From: Neobacillus endophyticus
GTDB lineage: Bacteria > Bacillota > Bacilli > Bacillales > Cytobacillaceae
Length of the DNA stretch: 64,000 bases
Direction: 5' to 3'
Assembly: GCF_013248975.1 (NCBI RefSeq)
Contig: NZ_JABRWH010000001.1
Location: 2,934,001 to 2,998,000 of the forward strand
The notes under the pieces: model-generated
What the model was told of the DNA's origin: nothing
Databases searched by the model: none
What the model saw: only the letters and a program-made list of their open reading frames with translations
Shown here: one piece after another, positions 8,476 to 16,573 of the stretch
Layout: each line of letters begins with the position of its first letter
Position numbering within the stretch: position 1 is the stretch's first letter
Program-made: the position numbers and the translations under genes

Positions 8476-8506
8476 AAAGCCTCCCAATTTAATGAGAGGC
8501 TTTTTT
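8476..8506 (+). terminator. rho-independent terminator
   Basis: AAGCCTC and GAGGCTT form the stem, with TTTTTT after it. Confidence 0.85.
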
Positions 8507-8777
8507 GGTTTACTCCGCGATTGAAAAACATTTTGGCAAAACGAAACAGTTTTATTGCCAACAGATTCTCCAAATCAAGGAGAAGGTAGAACACAAAACC
8601 TATCGCTATTTTAATGTTACCGCTCAGCTAACAACATTTGAAGGTGCTCACGATTTACCATATGATTTAATGACTATCACTTTTAGTAATAAAAAAACTA
8701 TGGAGTGGCGGGCTATTGATGTCAAAAGCAGAAGATTAAAGGCAAACGAAATAACTAAATGCAGATACACTTTGTGA
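8496..8777 (+). pseudogene. 5'-truncated DUF3888-like gene
   Basis: The frame opens just after a stop codon at 8493, inside the preceding terminator. It encodes IEKHFGKTKQFYCQQILQIK and FNVTAQLTTFEGAHDLPYDL, then MTITFSNKK. This looks like the C-terminal two-thirds of an exported DUF3888-type protein. There is no signal peptide, no ribosome binding site, and the first possible start is a TTG at 8505. I read it as a remnant whose 5' end was lost by fusion to the terminator of its neighbour. Expression from TTG is possible but unlikely. Confidence 0.55.
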
Positions 8778-8889
8778 AAAGGGGGACTTTTTTCTTCGGT
8801 TATACACTTCAACTTACCTGTTCCGTTAGTGGAACAAGCGAGGCGACTGCTCTTATTAAACAATTACACCCGTTAGCCATCCATGAAGC

Positions 8890-9134
8890 GCAAAAATCAA
8901 CGCTTCACCACAGAGAATGAAAATGGTTTTAAACCGTCAATACTGATTCTACGGCTGGAGAGGAAGGTCGATGAACTATGGTGCGTTAGAGCCCATCCGT
9001 TAGTCTGACTCCACCGACCACGGTGCACCACTGACTGTCGCTCCCTTACGGGAAGCACACATGGTAGATTAATCCTATTCTGGTTGTTGCACCAGCCTCT
9101 AATAATAATCATCGCCGTAGAAAGGAAGTTTTCA
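8890..9134 (+). ncRNA. IS110 non-coding left leader, candidate bridge RNA
   Basis: About 245 bp between the preceding remnant and the transposase ATG has no plausible gene. It is richer in short inverted segments than its surroundings, for example CCGACCACGGTGCACCACTG and CTCCCTTACGGGAAGC. Elements of the IS110 family are known to carry a structured bridge RNA in a non-coding end. In the IS110 (not IS1111) group it lies upstream of the transposase gene. Position and length fit; the exact RNA ends and guide loops cannot be set by eye. Confidence 0.4.
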
Positions 9135-10358
9135 ATGGATGTAGTCATTGAAAGAGCATGCGGTATGGATGTCCATAAGGACAATATTACTGCCTGTATT
9201 TTGACACCAGAAGGAAAGGAGATTCAAACGTTCTCTACTAAAACTGTATTTCTTTTACAGTTGGTTGACTGGATTAAACAACATAATTGTACTCATGTCG
9301 CCATGGAGAGCACGAGTGTTTATTGGAAACCTATTGTGAACTTACTAGAAGCTGAGGATATTGAGTTTTTAGTGGTGAATGCCCAACATATGAAGGCAGT
9401 TCCAGGACGAAAGACGGATGTGAAGGATGCAGAATGGATTGCCAAACTTCTTCGCCATGGATTACTTAAAGCCAGTTATATCCCTGACCGAAATCAACGT
9501 GAATTGCGTGAACTCGTTCGCTATCGTAGAAGTATTATTGAGGAACGTGCCAGACAACATAACCGAATCCAAAAGGTATTAGAAGGCGCGAACATTAAGT
9601 TGGGGTCAGTTGTTTCAGATGTGTTGGGTGTTTCATCACGAGATATGCTTGATGCCATTGCAAATGGTGAAGAGGATCCTGAAAAACTAGCAAACTTTGC
9701 ACGCCGCACTATGAAAAAGAAGAAAGAAGAATTGGAACTTGCCCTAAAAGGCTATATCAATTCACATCAACGCCTCATGTTAAAAACCATTTTAAGTCAT
9801 ATTGATTTTCTGACTGAACAAATCGAGATGCTCGATCAAGAAGTTGCGGAAAGAGTCAGCTCTCATCAAGAAGATGTATCACGATTGGATTCGATTCCTG
9901 GAATAGCGACCAGAATGGCTGAGCAAATCCTATCTGAAATTGGGACTGATGTGAAGAAGCAATTCCCTTCTGCAGCTCATTTGTGTTCTTGGGCAGGATT
10001 AGTTCCTGGGCAAAATGAAAGTGCTGGAAAAAGAAAATCAGTCAAAACTAAAAAAGGAAATAAGTATTTAAGATCGGCGTTAACCGAAGCAGCTCATTCA
10101 GTAAGAGGATCTAAAAACTATCTCGGTGCACTGTATAGGCGAACAGCATCCCGAAAGGGTAAGAAACGTGCTGGTATTGTAGTCGCTCACGCAATGTTAC
10201 GTATCTCCTATTATCTATTAACCCGAAAAGAAATGTATGTAGACTTAGGTGAAGACTACTTTGATAAGCAAAGACAACAATCAATTGTTCGGCATTCTCT
10301 AAGACGACTCGAAAGTTTAGGTTACACCGTTACGTTGGAAGAACCTAAAGCCTCTTAA
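9135..10358 (+). CDS. IS110-family DEDD transposase
   Basis: 407 residues from the ATG at 9135 (AAAGGAAG upstream); an in-frame start at 9084 is less likely. The N-terminal RuvC-like domain shows CGMDVHKDNITACIL (first Asp), AMESTSVYWKP (Glu) and KTDVKDAEWIAKLLRHGL (Asp/Asp). A coiled middle follows. The C-terminal Transposase_20 domain has LDSIPGIATRMAEQILSEIG and WAGLVPGQNESAGKRKS, with the serine expected for strand transfer. It appears intact and acts on the element's DNA with a guide RNA, as known for the family. Confidence 0.93.
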   Translation: MDVVIERACGMDVHKDNITACILTPEGKEIQTFSTKTVFLLQLVDWIKQHNCTHVAMESTSVYWKPIVNLLEAEDIEFLVVNAQHMKAVPGRKTDVKDAEWIAKLLRHGLLKASYIPDRNQRELRELVRYRRSIIEERARQHNRIQKVLEGANIKLGSVVSDVLGVSSRDMLDAIANGEEDPEKLANFARRTMKKKKEELELALKGYINSHQRLMLKTILSHIDFLTEQIEMLDQEVAERVSSHQEDVSRLDSIPGIATRMAEQILSEIGTDVKKQFPSAAHLCSWAGLVPGQNESAGKRKSVKTKKGNKYLRSALTEAAHSVRGSKNYLGALYRRTASRKGKKRAGIVVAHAMLRISYYLLTRKEMYVDLGEDYFDKQRQQSIVRHSLRRLESLGYTVTLEEPKAS

Positions 10359-10499
10359 ACCGGTTCACTAAAATACCATTGATCAATGAATTTGGCGCTC
10401 TCCCCTTTTTTTAAAAAACTAATGAGCTGCGTCTTCTTAAGTATTGCCATTTTCTCAAAGTTACAGATGTTTATTTTCATGGTAGGTTAAGAAAACATT

Positions 10500-10915
10500 T
10501 CAATCATTTTTTTTTAATTTAACTTTTGTTTCTAAGAGTTTAGCTTTTTGTTTTGTGTTATCTTGTTGTTCCTCATAGTAAAAAGGTTGTCCCTCAAACC
10601 TTGGAATAACGTGCATATGATAATGAGTCAAATCATTGAATTTACCACCGTTTTGAAGAATCGTGATGCCATCAGGATTAAATAATTTTTTATTGCTTTT
10701 GAAATATTCATTGATGCTAACATAATTGCATTTGCAGTTTCAATATCTAAATGTTCAACATCTACATAATGATTTTTCGGAAGTATTAAAGTATGCCCTT
10801 CGTTAAACGGTTCGATATCCAGAAAGCAAGTAACATACTCATTTTCATATACAATATTTACTGATTCGAGTTGGTTAGATAACCTGCAACCTAAGCATTC
10901 TGATGTTACGGTCAT
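10500..10915 (-). pseudogene. HIT-family hydrolase gene with one frameshift
   Basis: The first 78 or so residues read as a HIT protein: SECLGCRLSNQ (zinc cysteines), VYENEYVTCFLDIEPFNEGH, TLILPKNHYVDVEHL. After SKAIKN the frame slips. In another frame LFNPDGITILQNGGKFND and LTHYHMHVIPRFEGQPFYYE follow, including the catalytic HxHxH, to a stop at 10500. The break is a single-base change in a run of six A. Either the gene is inactive or the homopolymer was misread; the rest is otherwise well preserved. HIT proteins hydrolyse nucleotide conjugates. Confidence 0.8.
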
Positions 10916-11114
10916 ATAAATAACATCCTCTCTACCATTTCAAGTATTTAACACTTATTTTTTAACTAACCCTTTCGTTAAAAAAGGGCTACCGAAGAAC
11001 CTGTTTGGTCTACTTAAGCCCTCCGTTAGCTTAGGTATATTATCTTCACACATTTCAATGGACCTACAACCTACCTTTTTGTTGAAACAGTGTAATGTTT
11101 CCTATTTTCTTTTG

Positions 11115-11285
11115 TTATATTGTGCTTTTATTTTTATAAGAGGCGATAGTTACACCAAGTAACCCTCCAACTGCGGGAAGAAAATCGTCCCACTCTAACC
11201 ATTCAAAATTACCTTTAAATAAACCGATAATAATAAAGGTAACTATTGCAATTACACAATACCAAATTATATTTTTCCAACTCAT
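11115..11285 (-). CDS. small membrane protein, 56 aa, next to an IS3 end
   Basis: From the ATG at 11285 the product is MSWKNIIWYCVIAIVTFIII, then GLFKGNFEWLEWDDF and a second hydrophobic stretch (LPAVGGLLGVTIASY). It has two short membrane helices and ends in KNKSTI. The start codon lies two bases from the boundary of the IS3 element, so its original promoter and ribosome binding site have been displaced. GGTGGG inside the shared segment could serve instead. Function unknown; it may be silenced. Confidence 0.5.
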   Translation of the reverse strand: MSWKNIIWYCVIAIVTFIIIGLFKGNFEWLEWDDFLPAVGGLLGVTIASYKNKSTI

Positions 11286-11340
11286 AGCTATCATGCCCAC
11301 CACTCCAAATCAAGCTGTTGCTTTGAATAAGTACAGCCCA

Positions 11341-12213
11341 TTATACCCGGACCTCCTTGATTACCAACGAGTTTTGTTTTTGATAGAATTCCTTTGGCGA
11401 CAAGTCTAAAAGGCTGGAATGAATCCGTCTTTCGTTATAGTACACCATAAATTTCATGACTTCCTGATATGCTTCTGCATAGGTTTCAAACTGCCATCTG
11501 GATAAGCAATCGTCCTCAAAAATGCGATGGAAAGATTCTACATGGGCATTCATATTTGGGGTTCTTGGTGGAATTCTTTCATGTTCCATTTTCGAATTTT
11601 CACAAAACTCTTCAAAGGTATGCGAAATAAACTGTGGCCCATTGTCTGTTCGAATCACAGGTTTTTCCTTTTTAGCATATTGTTGGCGTTTCAATAACGC
11701 TCTTTGCAGAGTCTGTTTTACATCATCTCCGGTGCAGCTTAATCCCATATGATAGGCAACGATTCCTCTGTCATAGACATCTATAATGGACATGACAAAG
11801 AAAAAGCGATCTTCTCCTTCGATATATCCGTATTTAATATCTGCTTCCCAAAGTTGATTAGAAGCTTTAATGATCCGATTTCGTGCTAATTTACGTGGAA
11901 AAGAGACTTTCTTTTGTCGTTGTGGTCGTAAGATCCCAAGTTCCTTACATAGGCGATATACCTTTTTCTTATTAATAGTCAGGCTATATTTTCTTTGAAG
12001 TACTTTGGTTAATTTGCGATAACCATAGTTATAAGCATCGCCTGCAATTTCTTCTAACAGAAATTCTTTGATTTGTTCATCCGATACTTTTTTTCCTTCC
12101 TCATTAAAGGAATAACCAGGTGCTGGACGACCCTCATTCACTTTTTTCTCTTCCACCCGGTAGTTCTTTTGATAATAATAGGTGGAACGAGGAATACCGA
12201 TAATTTTGAGCAC
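11341..12213 (-). CDS. IS3 transposase OrfB (DDE integrase)
   Basis: 290 residues from a GTG, but probably made as an OrfAB fusion because the frame is open upstream to the slip site at 12285. The HTH_21-like part is GDAYNYGYRKLTKVLQRKY. The rve catalytic domain carries LWEADIKYGYIEG (Asp), VIRTDNGPQF (Asp) and NAHVESFHRIFEDD (Glu). It is complete. It differs from the copy at 32649-33521 by three residues (Asn/Ser, Val/Ile, Lys/Arg). Confidence 0.92.
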   Translation of the reverse strand: MLKIIGIPRSTYYYQKNYRVEEKKVNEGRPAPGYSFNEEGKKVSDEQIKEFLLEEIAGDAYNYGYRKLTKVLQRKYSLTINKKKVYRLCKELGILRPQRQKKVSFPRKLARNRIIKASNQLWEADIKYGYIEGEDRFFFVMSIIDVYDRGIVAYHMGLSCTGDDVKQTLQRALLKRQQYAKKEKPVIRTDNGPQFISHTFEEFCENSKMEHERIPPRTPNMNAHVESFHRIFEDDCLSRWQFETYAEAYQEVMKFMVYYNERRIHSSLLDLSPKEFYQKQNSLVIKEVRV

Positions 12214-12251
12214 CTTTGAAATAGAATAGCCTTTGTTAATCCATTGATCAG

Positions 12252-12563
12252 CTACTTCAAGTTTTTCAGTAAGTGAGGGTTTTTCTTTTTTATTAAATCC
12301 CGTAAAATCGCTATTTCAAGGTCTTTTTCTCCCAAAATCATTTTGAGTTTTTCATTTTCCTTAGATAATTCTTTGGAATCTAGGTCTGGCAAAACAGCTA
12401 CATCCATGTCTCCAAATTTTCCATCTTTATATTCACGGATCCATCGACTAACCATGTTTGGATTCAATTCATACCGACGAGCTACAAGGGTAATATTTCC
12501 TGTTTCTCGGGCTTCCTTAATGACTTGTAATTTAAACTCTTTTGAATGTTTTATTCGCTTCAT
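12252..12563 (-). CDS. IS3 transposase OrfA (HTH)
   Basis: 103 residues: HTH of the transposase_8 type (MKRIKHSKEFKLQVIKEARE, then RRYELNPNMVSRWIREYKDG) followed by a leucine-zipper helix (SKELSKENEKLKMILGEKDL). It binds the element ends and supplies the N-terminus of OrfAB. Identical in protein sequence to the copy at 33560-33871. It overlaps the OrfB frame at the slippery site. Confidence 0.92.
   Translation of the reverse strand: MKRIKHSKEFKLQVIKEARETGNITLVARRYELNPNMVSRWIREYKDGKFGDMDVAVLPDLDSKELSKENEKLKMILGEKDLEIAILRDLIKKKNPHLLKNLK
12285..12291 (-). other. programmed frameshift site, OrfA/OrfB
   Basis: Minus-strand AAAAAAG near the end of orfA, where the OrfB frame is already open (EKPSLTEKLEVADQWINKG). 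This is the usual IS3 frameshift heptamer. Confidence 0.75.
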
Positions 12564-12682
12564 GATGTCAGCCTCCTTGGTACATTAAGCAGTATAATAA
12601 AATTTACTCTTACTGTCCAAGTTCATTTTGGGGCTAATAAGCTTGTTATTCCCATTTAAGAGTTCGTCTTGTTAAATATGAT

Positions 12683-12712
12683 GGCTAACGACTGAAGCGT
12701 TAGTCATTTTTA
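12683..12712 (+). terminator. orphan terminator beside IS3 copy 1
   Basis: GGCTAACG-ACTGAAG-CGTTAGTC followed by ATTTTT. No plus-strand gene precedes it now, so it may belong to a gene lost during the insertion. The rest of 12642-12901 shows no convincing gene. Confidence 0.55.
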
Positions 12713-12901
12713 AAGCATTCTTTAAATAAATGTCTAAAATGCAAACACACACTTAAATTCCCTAACTTTTTTTAGAAAGTATTGATAACCAGCCGGGTCT
12801 ATATAATCCTCATCGCATCTTGGGAGCAGCTGGCTAAATTTATATAAGTAGACAGTGCGGAACGATAGGAAGAAAATGAATGGAACATAGTCTGTATTTC
12901 G

Positions 12902-13819
12902 CTAAATTTCTTTCTGAACTTGTTTCGTATTGTGATTTACTCTATTTTGTTTGTCTACTTTTATATGAATGAACATAACTCCCGATAGTGTAATTACTCC
13001 TCCTGCTAGAGAAAGAAGGGTAGGTACCTCGCCAAGCCAAATCCACGCAATAACAAATGCAAAAGCCGGAGTTAGAAAAAGGGAACTGGTTGCCTCTGAA
13101 GCTCCTACATGTGATGTAACATATGCTAATGCAAGATAAGGAATAACTGTAGGAAAAAGACCTAAGTACACAATGCTAATTGTTGAATCAATAGATGATT
13201 TCGCCATTTCACTCGTTAATCCAGGGAGAAAGAGAAGGATAAAAAACGTACCTGCCCATATCGTATAGGTAGTAAATGCAAGAAATCCATACTTTTTTAA
13301 ATAACGTGTTTGAAATACAAAATAAATACTTTCCGAAAGAGCTGCTAAAAGGATGTACAATACTCCGTTTGTAAAGGAAACAGCCCCACCAGTGCCTAAT
13401 GAGATCAAAACTACTCCAAGAAAGCTTATTAGGGATCCAATCCATCTTGAAAATCCAAACCGTTCACGAAGAAACCAAATAGCTAAAAAAGCTGAAAAAA
13501 TGGGAGTCGTAGACACAAGCAGGCTTGCAGTACCTGCATTAACTGTTTTCTCCCCAACGTTTAGAGCTGTATGATAAACGGTGAAACCTAAAAAACCCAA
13601 TAATAAAATTATAGGAATATCCTTTAATTCAGGTAAATGCATATGAGTGATAATTGCAATAAATATAAGCGCTATAGAACCAATCAACAATCGAAAAAGA
13701 GCAAGGTGTTCAGGTGTATAGGATTCTAAGCCAACTCGTATTCCAGCAAAAGCTGATCCCCATAGAAAAATGGGAAGGCAATACGCGACCATAATGCGAA
13801 AGCTCCATTTTTGTGCCAT
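12902..13819 (-). CDS. EamA/DMT-family transporter
   Basis: 305 residues with ten hydrophobic helices in two EamA repeats: repeat 1 from LPIFLWGSAFAGIRVGLESY, repeat 2 from GVLYILLAALSESIYFVFQT. Typical endings are LRERFGFSRWIGSLISFLGV and WIWLGEVPTLLSLAGGVITL. These drug/metabolite transporters export amino acids or other small metabolites. It diverges from a MocR-type regulator across 154 bp, so its substrate may relate to an amino acid or vitamin B6 compound sensed by that regulator (inference). Confidence 0.9.
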   Translation of the reverse strand: MAQKWSFRIMVAYCLPIFLWGSAFAGIRVGLESYTPEHLALFRLLIGSIALIFIAIITHMHLPELKDIPIILLLGFLGFTVYHTALNVGEKTVNAGTASLLVSTTPIFSAFLAIWFLRERFGFSRWIGSLISFLGVVLISLGTGGAVSFTNGVLYILLAALSESIYFVFQTRYLKKYGFLAFTTYTIWAGTFFILLFLPGLTSEMAKSSIDSTISIVYLGLFPTVIPYLALAYVTSHVGASEATSSLFLTPAFAFVIAWIWLGEVPTLLSLAGGVITLSGVMFIHIKVDKQNRVNHNTKQVQKEI

Positions 13820-13845
13820 TTTATCACATCCTTTGAGATAATAAA

Positions 13846-13944
13846 CCCAACCAATATATCTTCTTTTGCTTATTATTGTTTCTTATCTTATCAGCATTTG
13901 ATAAAATGTCTCCAACCAGTTAAAAAGAAATAAAACCAACCACT
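13846..13944. promoter_or_regulatory. three CCAACCA repeats in the EamA/MocR divergent promoter
   Basis: CCAACCA occurs at 13847-13853, 13912-13918 and 13936-13942, all in the same orientation. The last two are 24 bp apart and extended as CCAACCAGTTA and CCAACCACTTA. MocR/PdxR-type GntR regulators commonly bind direct repeats between divergent genes, so these are candidate operators. Confidence 0.55.
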
Positions 13945-13973
13945 TAGATCAAATAAAGAGGAGAATTTTTTTA

Positions 13974-15422
13974 ATGGGTAATATTGATTGGAAAAGAAAG
14001 AAACATTCTCCTAAATATCAACAAATTGTGGATTATATCAAGGAGAAAATTGCCAACGGAGAATGGCCAATCGGAAGTAAAATTCCAAGTCAGCGACAAT
14101 TAGCCGAGGGATTCAATGTAAATAGGAGTACTGTCGTCACTGCTTTAGAGGAATTAATGGCAGATGGATTGATTGAGGGAAAAATGGGAATGGGTACGTT
14201 CGTAGTGAATAATACATGGACATTACTTGCTACAAATCCTCCACCTGATTGGAAAGAACATGTTAAATCAGGTTTAATAAGACCGAGTCAATCGACTGTC
14301 CAACAGATAAATCAAGCTGAATCAAACACAAACCTAATTCAACTTAGTAAAGGTGAACTTTCTAAAGATTTATTTCCTTTAGATACAATGAAGTTTGTCA
14401 TGCAAAGGGTATCTGAAGAAATGCAGGCTTTTGGATATGAAGAGCCAAAAGGTTTTCTGGCTTTAAGAGAAGCGATAAGCGACTATTTAAAAACATTTGG
14501 TGTTCAAGCCTCTCCTGCATCTATTTTAATTGTTTCCGGGGCATTGCAAGCTTTGCAATTGATTTCAGTCGGCCTTCTACCCAGGGGATCAACTGTATTA
14601 CTTGAACAGCCTTCATACCTTTATTCTTTGCGTGTGTTTCAATCAGCAGGAATGAAGCTTACAGGTCTACCGATAGATGAACATGGCCTTATGCCAAGCT
14701 CAGTTTTCGAATCAAAAAAACAGAAAGGCAGAGTGATTTTATACTCCATTCCTTGTTTTCATAATCCAACAGGGATATTAATGTCAGAAAATCGACGTGA
14801 AGAACTAATTCAAGTATGTAAAAAAGAACAACTTCCTATGATCGAGGATGATATTTATCGGGAGCTATGGATCGATGAGCCACCACCACCTCCATTAAAA
14901 TCAAAAGATAAACATGGACACGTATTGTATATTGGCAGTCTATCTAAAACGTTAAGCCCAGGTTTAAGGATCGGTTGGATTGCCGGACCTGAACCTGTAA
15001 TTGAACGCCTATCCGATATTAAAATGCAAACTGACTATGGTTCTAGTTCCTTATCCCAAAGGGTCGCAGCTGAATGGTTAACAAGTGGCTTATATGAACA
15101 ACACCTTGAATGTGTAAGAGAACAGCTTAAAATACGGAGAACGGTAATATTAGAGGCTTTAGAAATTTATTTAAAGGATTTAGCCACATGGGATGTACCA
15201 AAGGGAGGATTTTTTATATGGTTAAGAATACTACCAAAATTATCAATGAGTGAACTTTGCGCAAGGGCATTATCTGAAGGCGTACTTCTTAACCCAGGAG
15301 ATATTTATGGTCAAGAATCAAACCATTATCTTCGCCTCTCTTATGGGTATGCTTCATTAAAAGATTTGAAAAAGGGTATCTGCAAAATTAGCCACATCAT
15401 TCGAAAACTAGCAAAACGTTAA
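13974..15422 (+). CDS. MocR/PdxR-like GntR regulator with aminotransferase domain
   Basis: 482 residues. The N-terminal winged HTH of GntR type is KYQQIVDYIKEKIANGEWPI, PSQRQLAEGFNVNRSTVVTA, ending EGKMGMGTFVVNN. From about residue 115 a fold-type I aminotransferase domain follows. It shows YEEPKGFLALREAISDYL, SIPCFHNPTG, EDDIYREL and the PLP lysine in GSLSKTLSPGLRIGW (about Lys325). Such proteins sense PLP or an amino-acid adduct and regulate a divergent gene, here EamA. The RBS AGAGGAGA lies about 11 bases from the ATG. Confidence 0.9.
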   Translation: MGNIDWKRKKHSPKYQQIVDYIKEKIANGEWPIGSKIPSQRQLAEGFNVNRSTVVTALEELMADGLIEGKMGMGTFVVNNTWTLLATNPPPDWKEHVKSGLIRPSQSTVQQINQAESNTNLIQLSKGELSKDLFPLDTMKFVMQRVSEEMQAFGYEEPKGFLALREAISDYLKTFGVQASPASILIVSGALQALQLISVGLLPRGSTVLLEQPSYLYSLRVFQSAGMKLTGLPIDEHGLMPSSVFESKKQKGRVILYSIPCFHNPTGILMSENRREELIQVCKKEQLPMIEDDIYRELWIDEPPPPPLKSKDKHGHVLYIGSLSKTLSPGLRIGWIAGPEPVIERLSDIKMQTDYGSSSLSQRVAAEWLTSGLYEQHLECVREQLKIRRTVILEALEIYLKDLATWDVPKGGFFIWLRILPKLSMSELCARALSEGVLLNPGDIYGQESNHYLRLSYGYASLKDLKKGICKISHIIRKLAKR

Positions 15423-15510
15423 TAAAAAGTACTTCGAACTAAATTTCTTTAAGGAAGATGAGTAGCTTGCGCTGCGTCTTTTGTTTGTTGGACAAATTCG
15501 GTGCTAATAT

Positions 15511-15669
15511 GCATCTTATGGTTTCGTAGGTACCATTACACTGTTAGGTATTATATTTGTCCAAATAGGAGGGACATTGGTTGAAGTTGCGAAATTTGTT
15601 CTTGAGTCTGGTTTCATCAATATAAAAATTTTTGAAAACATAAAGGTGATTATCTTGAATAAGATTTAA
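15511..15669 (+). pseudogene. C-terminal remnant of an EamA-type transporter
   Basis: An in-frame stretch with no start reads YGFVGTITLLGIIFVQIGGT then LVEVAKFVLESG to a TAA at 15667-15669. The first part is like the last membrane helix of EamA proteins (GGxxTLLGIIFVQ). A stop lies at its left edge. With an intact EamA gene on the other side of the MocR gene, this may be the relic of a duplicate. Short, so the assignment is tentative. Confidence 0.4.
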
Positions 15670-15674
15670 GCAAT

Positions 15675-15694
15675 GATCTTCAACAATCGGGCGC
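15675..15694 (+). repeat. dispersed 3' repeat, copy A
   Basis: GATCTTCAACAATCGGGCGC, six bases after the remnant's stop and 18 bp before a terminator stem. Same 20-mer as at 16416, 23333 and 24110. Confidence 0.85.
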
Positions 15695-15711
15695 TATTCT
15701 GGAGTAATGAT

Positions 15712-15757
15712 AAAAGTCCAATTTCTTAATTTTAATGTTGAGAAATTGGACTTTTTA
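15712..15757 (+). terminator. rho-independent terminator
   Basis: AAAGTCCAATTTCT and AGAAATTGGACTTT form a 14-bp stem followed by TT and an AT-rich run. Confidence 0.9.
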
Positions 15758-15871
15758 TATTTATTTATAGTGCACAATAGCGCTTATAACGGGTGCAAAA
15801 TAAACTCCTAAAGTGACAAAATGGTATAAAATGTTAAAATATTCAAAAAGAGAAAAAGGGGAGAGTTTATT

Positions 15872-16327
15872 TTGAAAACTAAATATTTATCTTTAATTTT
15901 GTTAACCTTCATATTAATGGCAGGGTGTGTCAAGGAAAATAAGGTAGCAGTTTCAACACATGATTTAGAGAAAATTAAGTTGGAATTAATTAAAAAACAA
16001 GCTTTGAAAGAAGGAATTTTATATTCCATTAAACTAATTAATGGCAGTGATTTAGTTATAAAGCAAAATAACGTTTTCGTTTCCTTCCCTATAAAAATAA
16101 GTCAAACTGGTTATAAAGGCAACGAATATAAAGTAGAAGCTAAAGGAAACAAATTAGATATTAAACCTGGGGAAAAGATTACATTAAATGTTTTTATGCC
16201 GTTTGAAGGAATTGGCGATAAATCTTTGCTGGAAATTGATAACCCAAGTATTCAATTAAATGGATATTTAGAAAATGTTGATAATAAGCATAAATTCAGT
16301 ATTGGAGGAGACTTAATCAAAAACTGA
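15872..16327 (+). CDS. lipoprotein of unknown function, 151 aa
   Basis: Starts at a TTG eight bases after GGGGAGAG. The signal sequence MKTKYLSLILLTFILMAGCV has the lipobox LMAGC, so the mature protein is lipid-anchored at Cys19. The remainder is a single beta-sandwich-like domain: EGILYSIKLINGSDLVIKQN, VFVSFPIKISQTG, then KPGEKITLNVFMPFEG. This resembles Ig-like accessory domains. No named family. Single-gene unit followed by the dispersed repeat and a terminator. Confidence 0.75.
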   Translation: MKTKYLSLILLTFILMAGCVKENKVAVSTHDLEKIKLELIKKQALKEGILYSIKLINGSDLVIKQNNVFVSFPIKISQTGYKGNEYKVEAKGNKLDIKPGEKITLNVFMPFEGIGDKSLLEIDNPSIQLNGYLENVDNKHKFSIGGDLIKN

Positions 16328-16400
16328 AAACTAAGTCTTATACGTGTTTTTAGGTGCATTATCTAAAGATTTTCTTGAGGTTGTTGTTTTACTAACGGAT

Positions 16401-16435
16401 ACTTATCTTCAATAAGATCTTCAACAATCGGGCGC
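16401..16435 (+). repeat. dispersed 3' repeat, copy B
   Basis: ACTTATCTTCAATAA then GATCTTCAACAATCGGGCGC. It lies 74 bp after the lipoprotein stop and immediately before a terminator. Confidence 0.85.
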
Positions 16436-16450
16436 TTTAATGTAGAAACG

Positions 16451-16496
16451 AAAAAACCCAATTTCTTTAAATTTGTGGATAAATTGGTTTTTTTTA
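16451..16496 (+). terminator. rho-independent terminator
   Basis: AAAACCCAATTT pairs with AAATTGGTTTT (one bulge) and is followed by TTTTTT. It also lies downstream of the minus-strand gene ending at 16574. Confidence 0.85.
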
Positions 16497-16573
16497 CCTT
16501 ATCGTTGTAAATGCGGTTTCCTTACGATACCCCTGATATAACAATGTTATAACAATTTTTTTGCCGATGATTT

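Larger units (their letters stand above)
8890..10400 (+). mobile_element. IS110-family insertion element (ends approximate)
   Basis: Contains a full-length DEDD transposase with a long untranslated left leader and a short right flank. IS110 elements usually lack terminal inverted repeats and target duplications, and none is visible, so both ends are estimates. A 12-bp palindrome CATTGATCAATG lies at 10377-10388, downstream of the transposase. Confidence 0.6.
11287..12641 (-). mobile_element. IS3-family (IS150-like) element, copy 1
   Basis: A 1,355-bp segment nearly identical to 32595-33949, carrying orfA and orfB on the minus strand. I count four base differences between the copies. Imperfect terminal repeats are suggested by TACAGCCCATTATACCCGGA at 11332 onward against TTAGCCCCAAAATGAACTTG read from the other end. 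If those are the true ends, about 45 bp on the left of both copies is shared flank. AATAAG borders both putative ends. Confidence 0.85.

Noticed and set aside
12642-12901. A possible gene between IS3 copy 1 and EamA
   Set aside because: Only an orphan terminator and short inverted segments are visible; no frame with a ribosome binding site.
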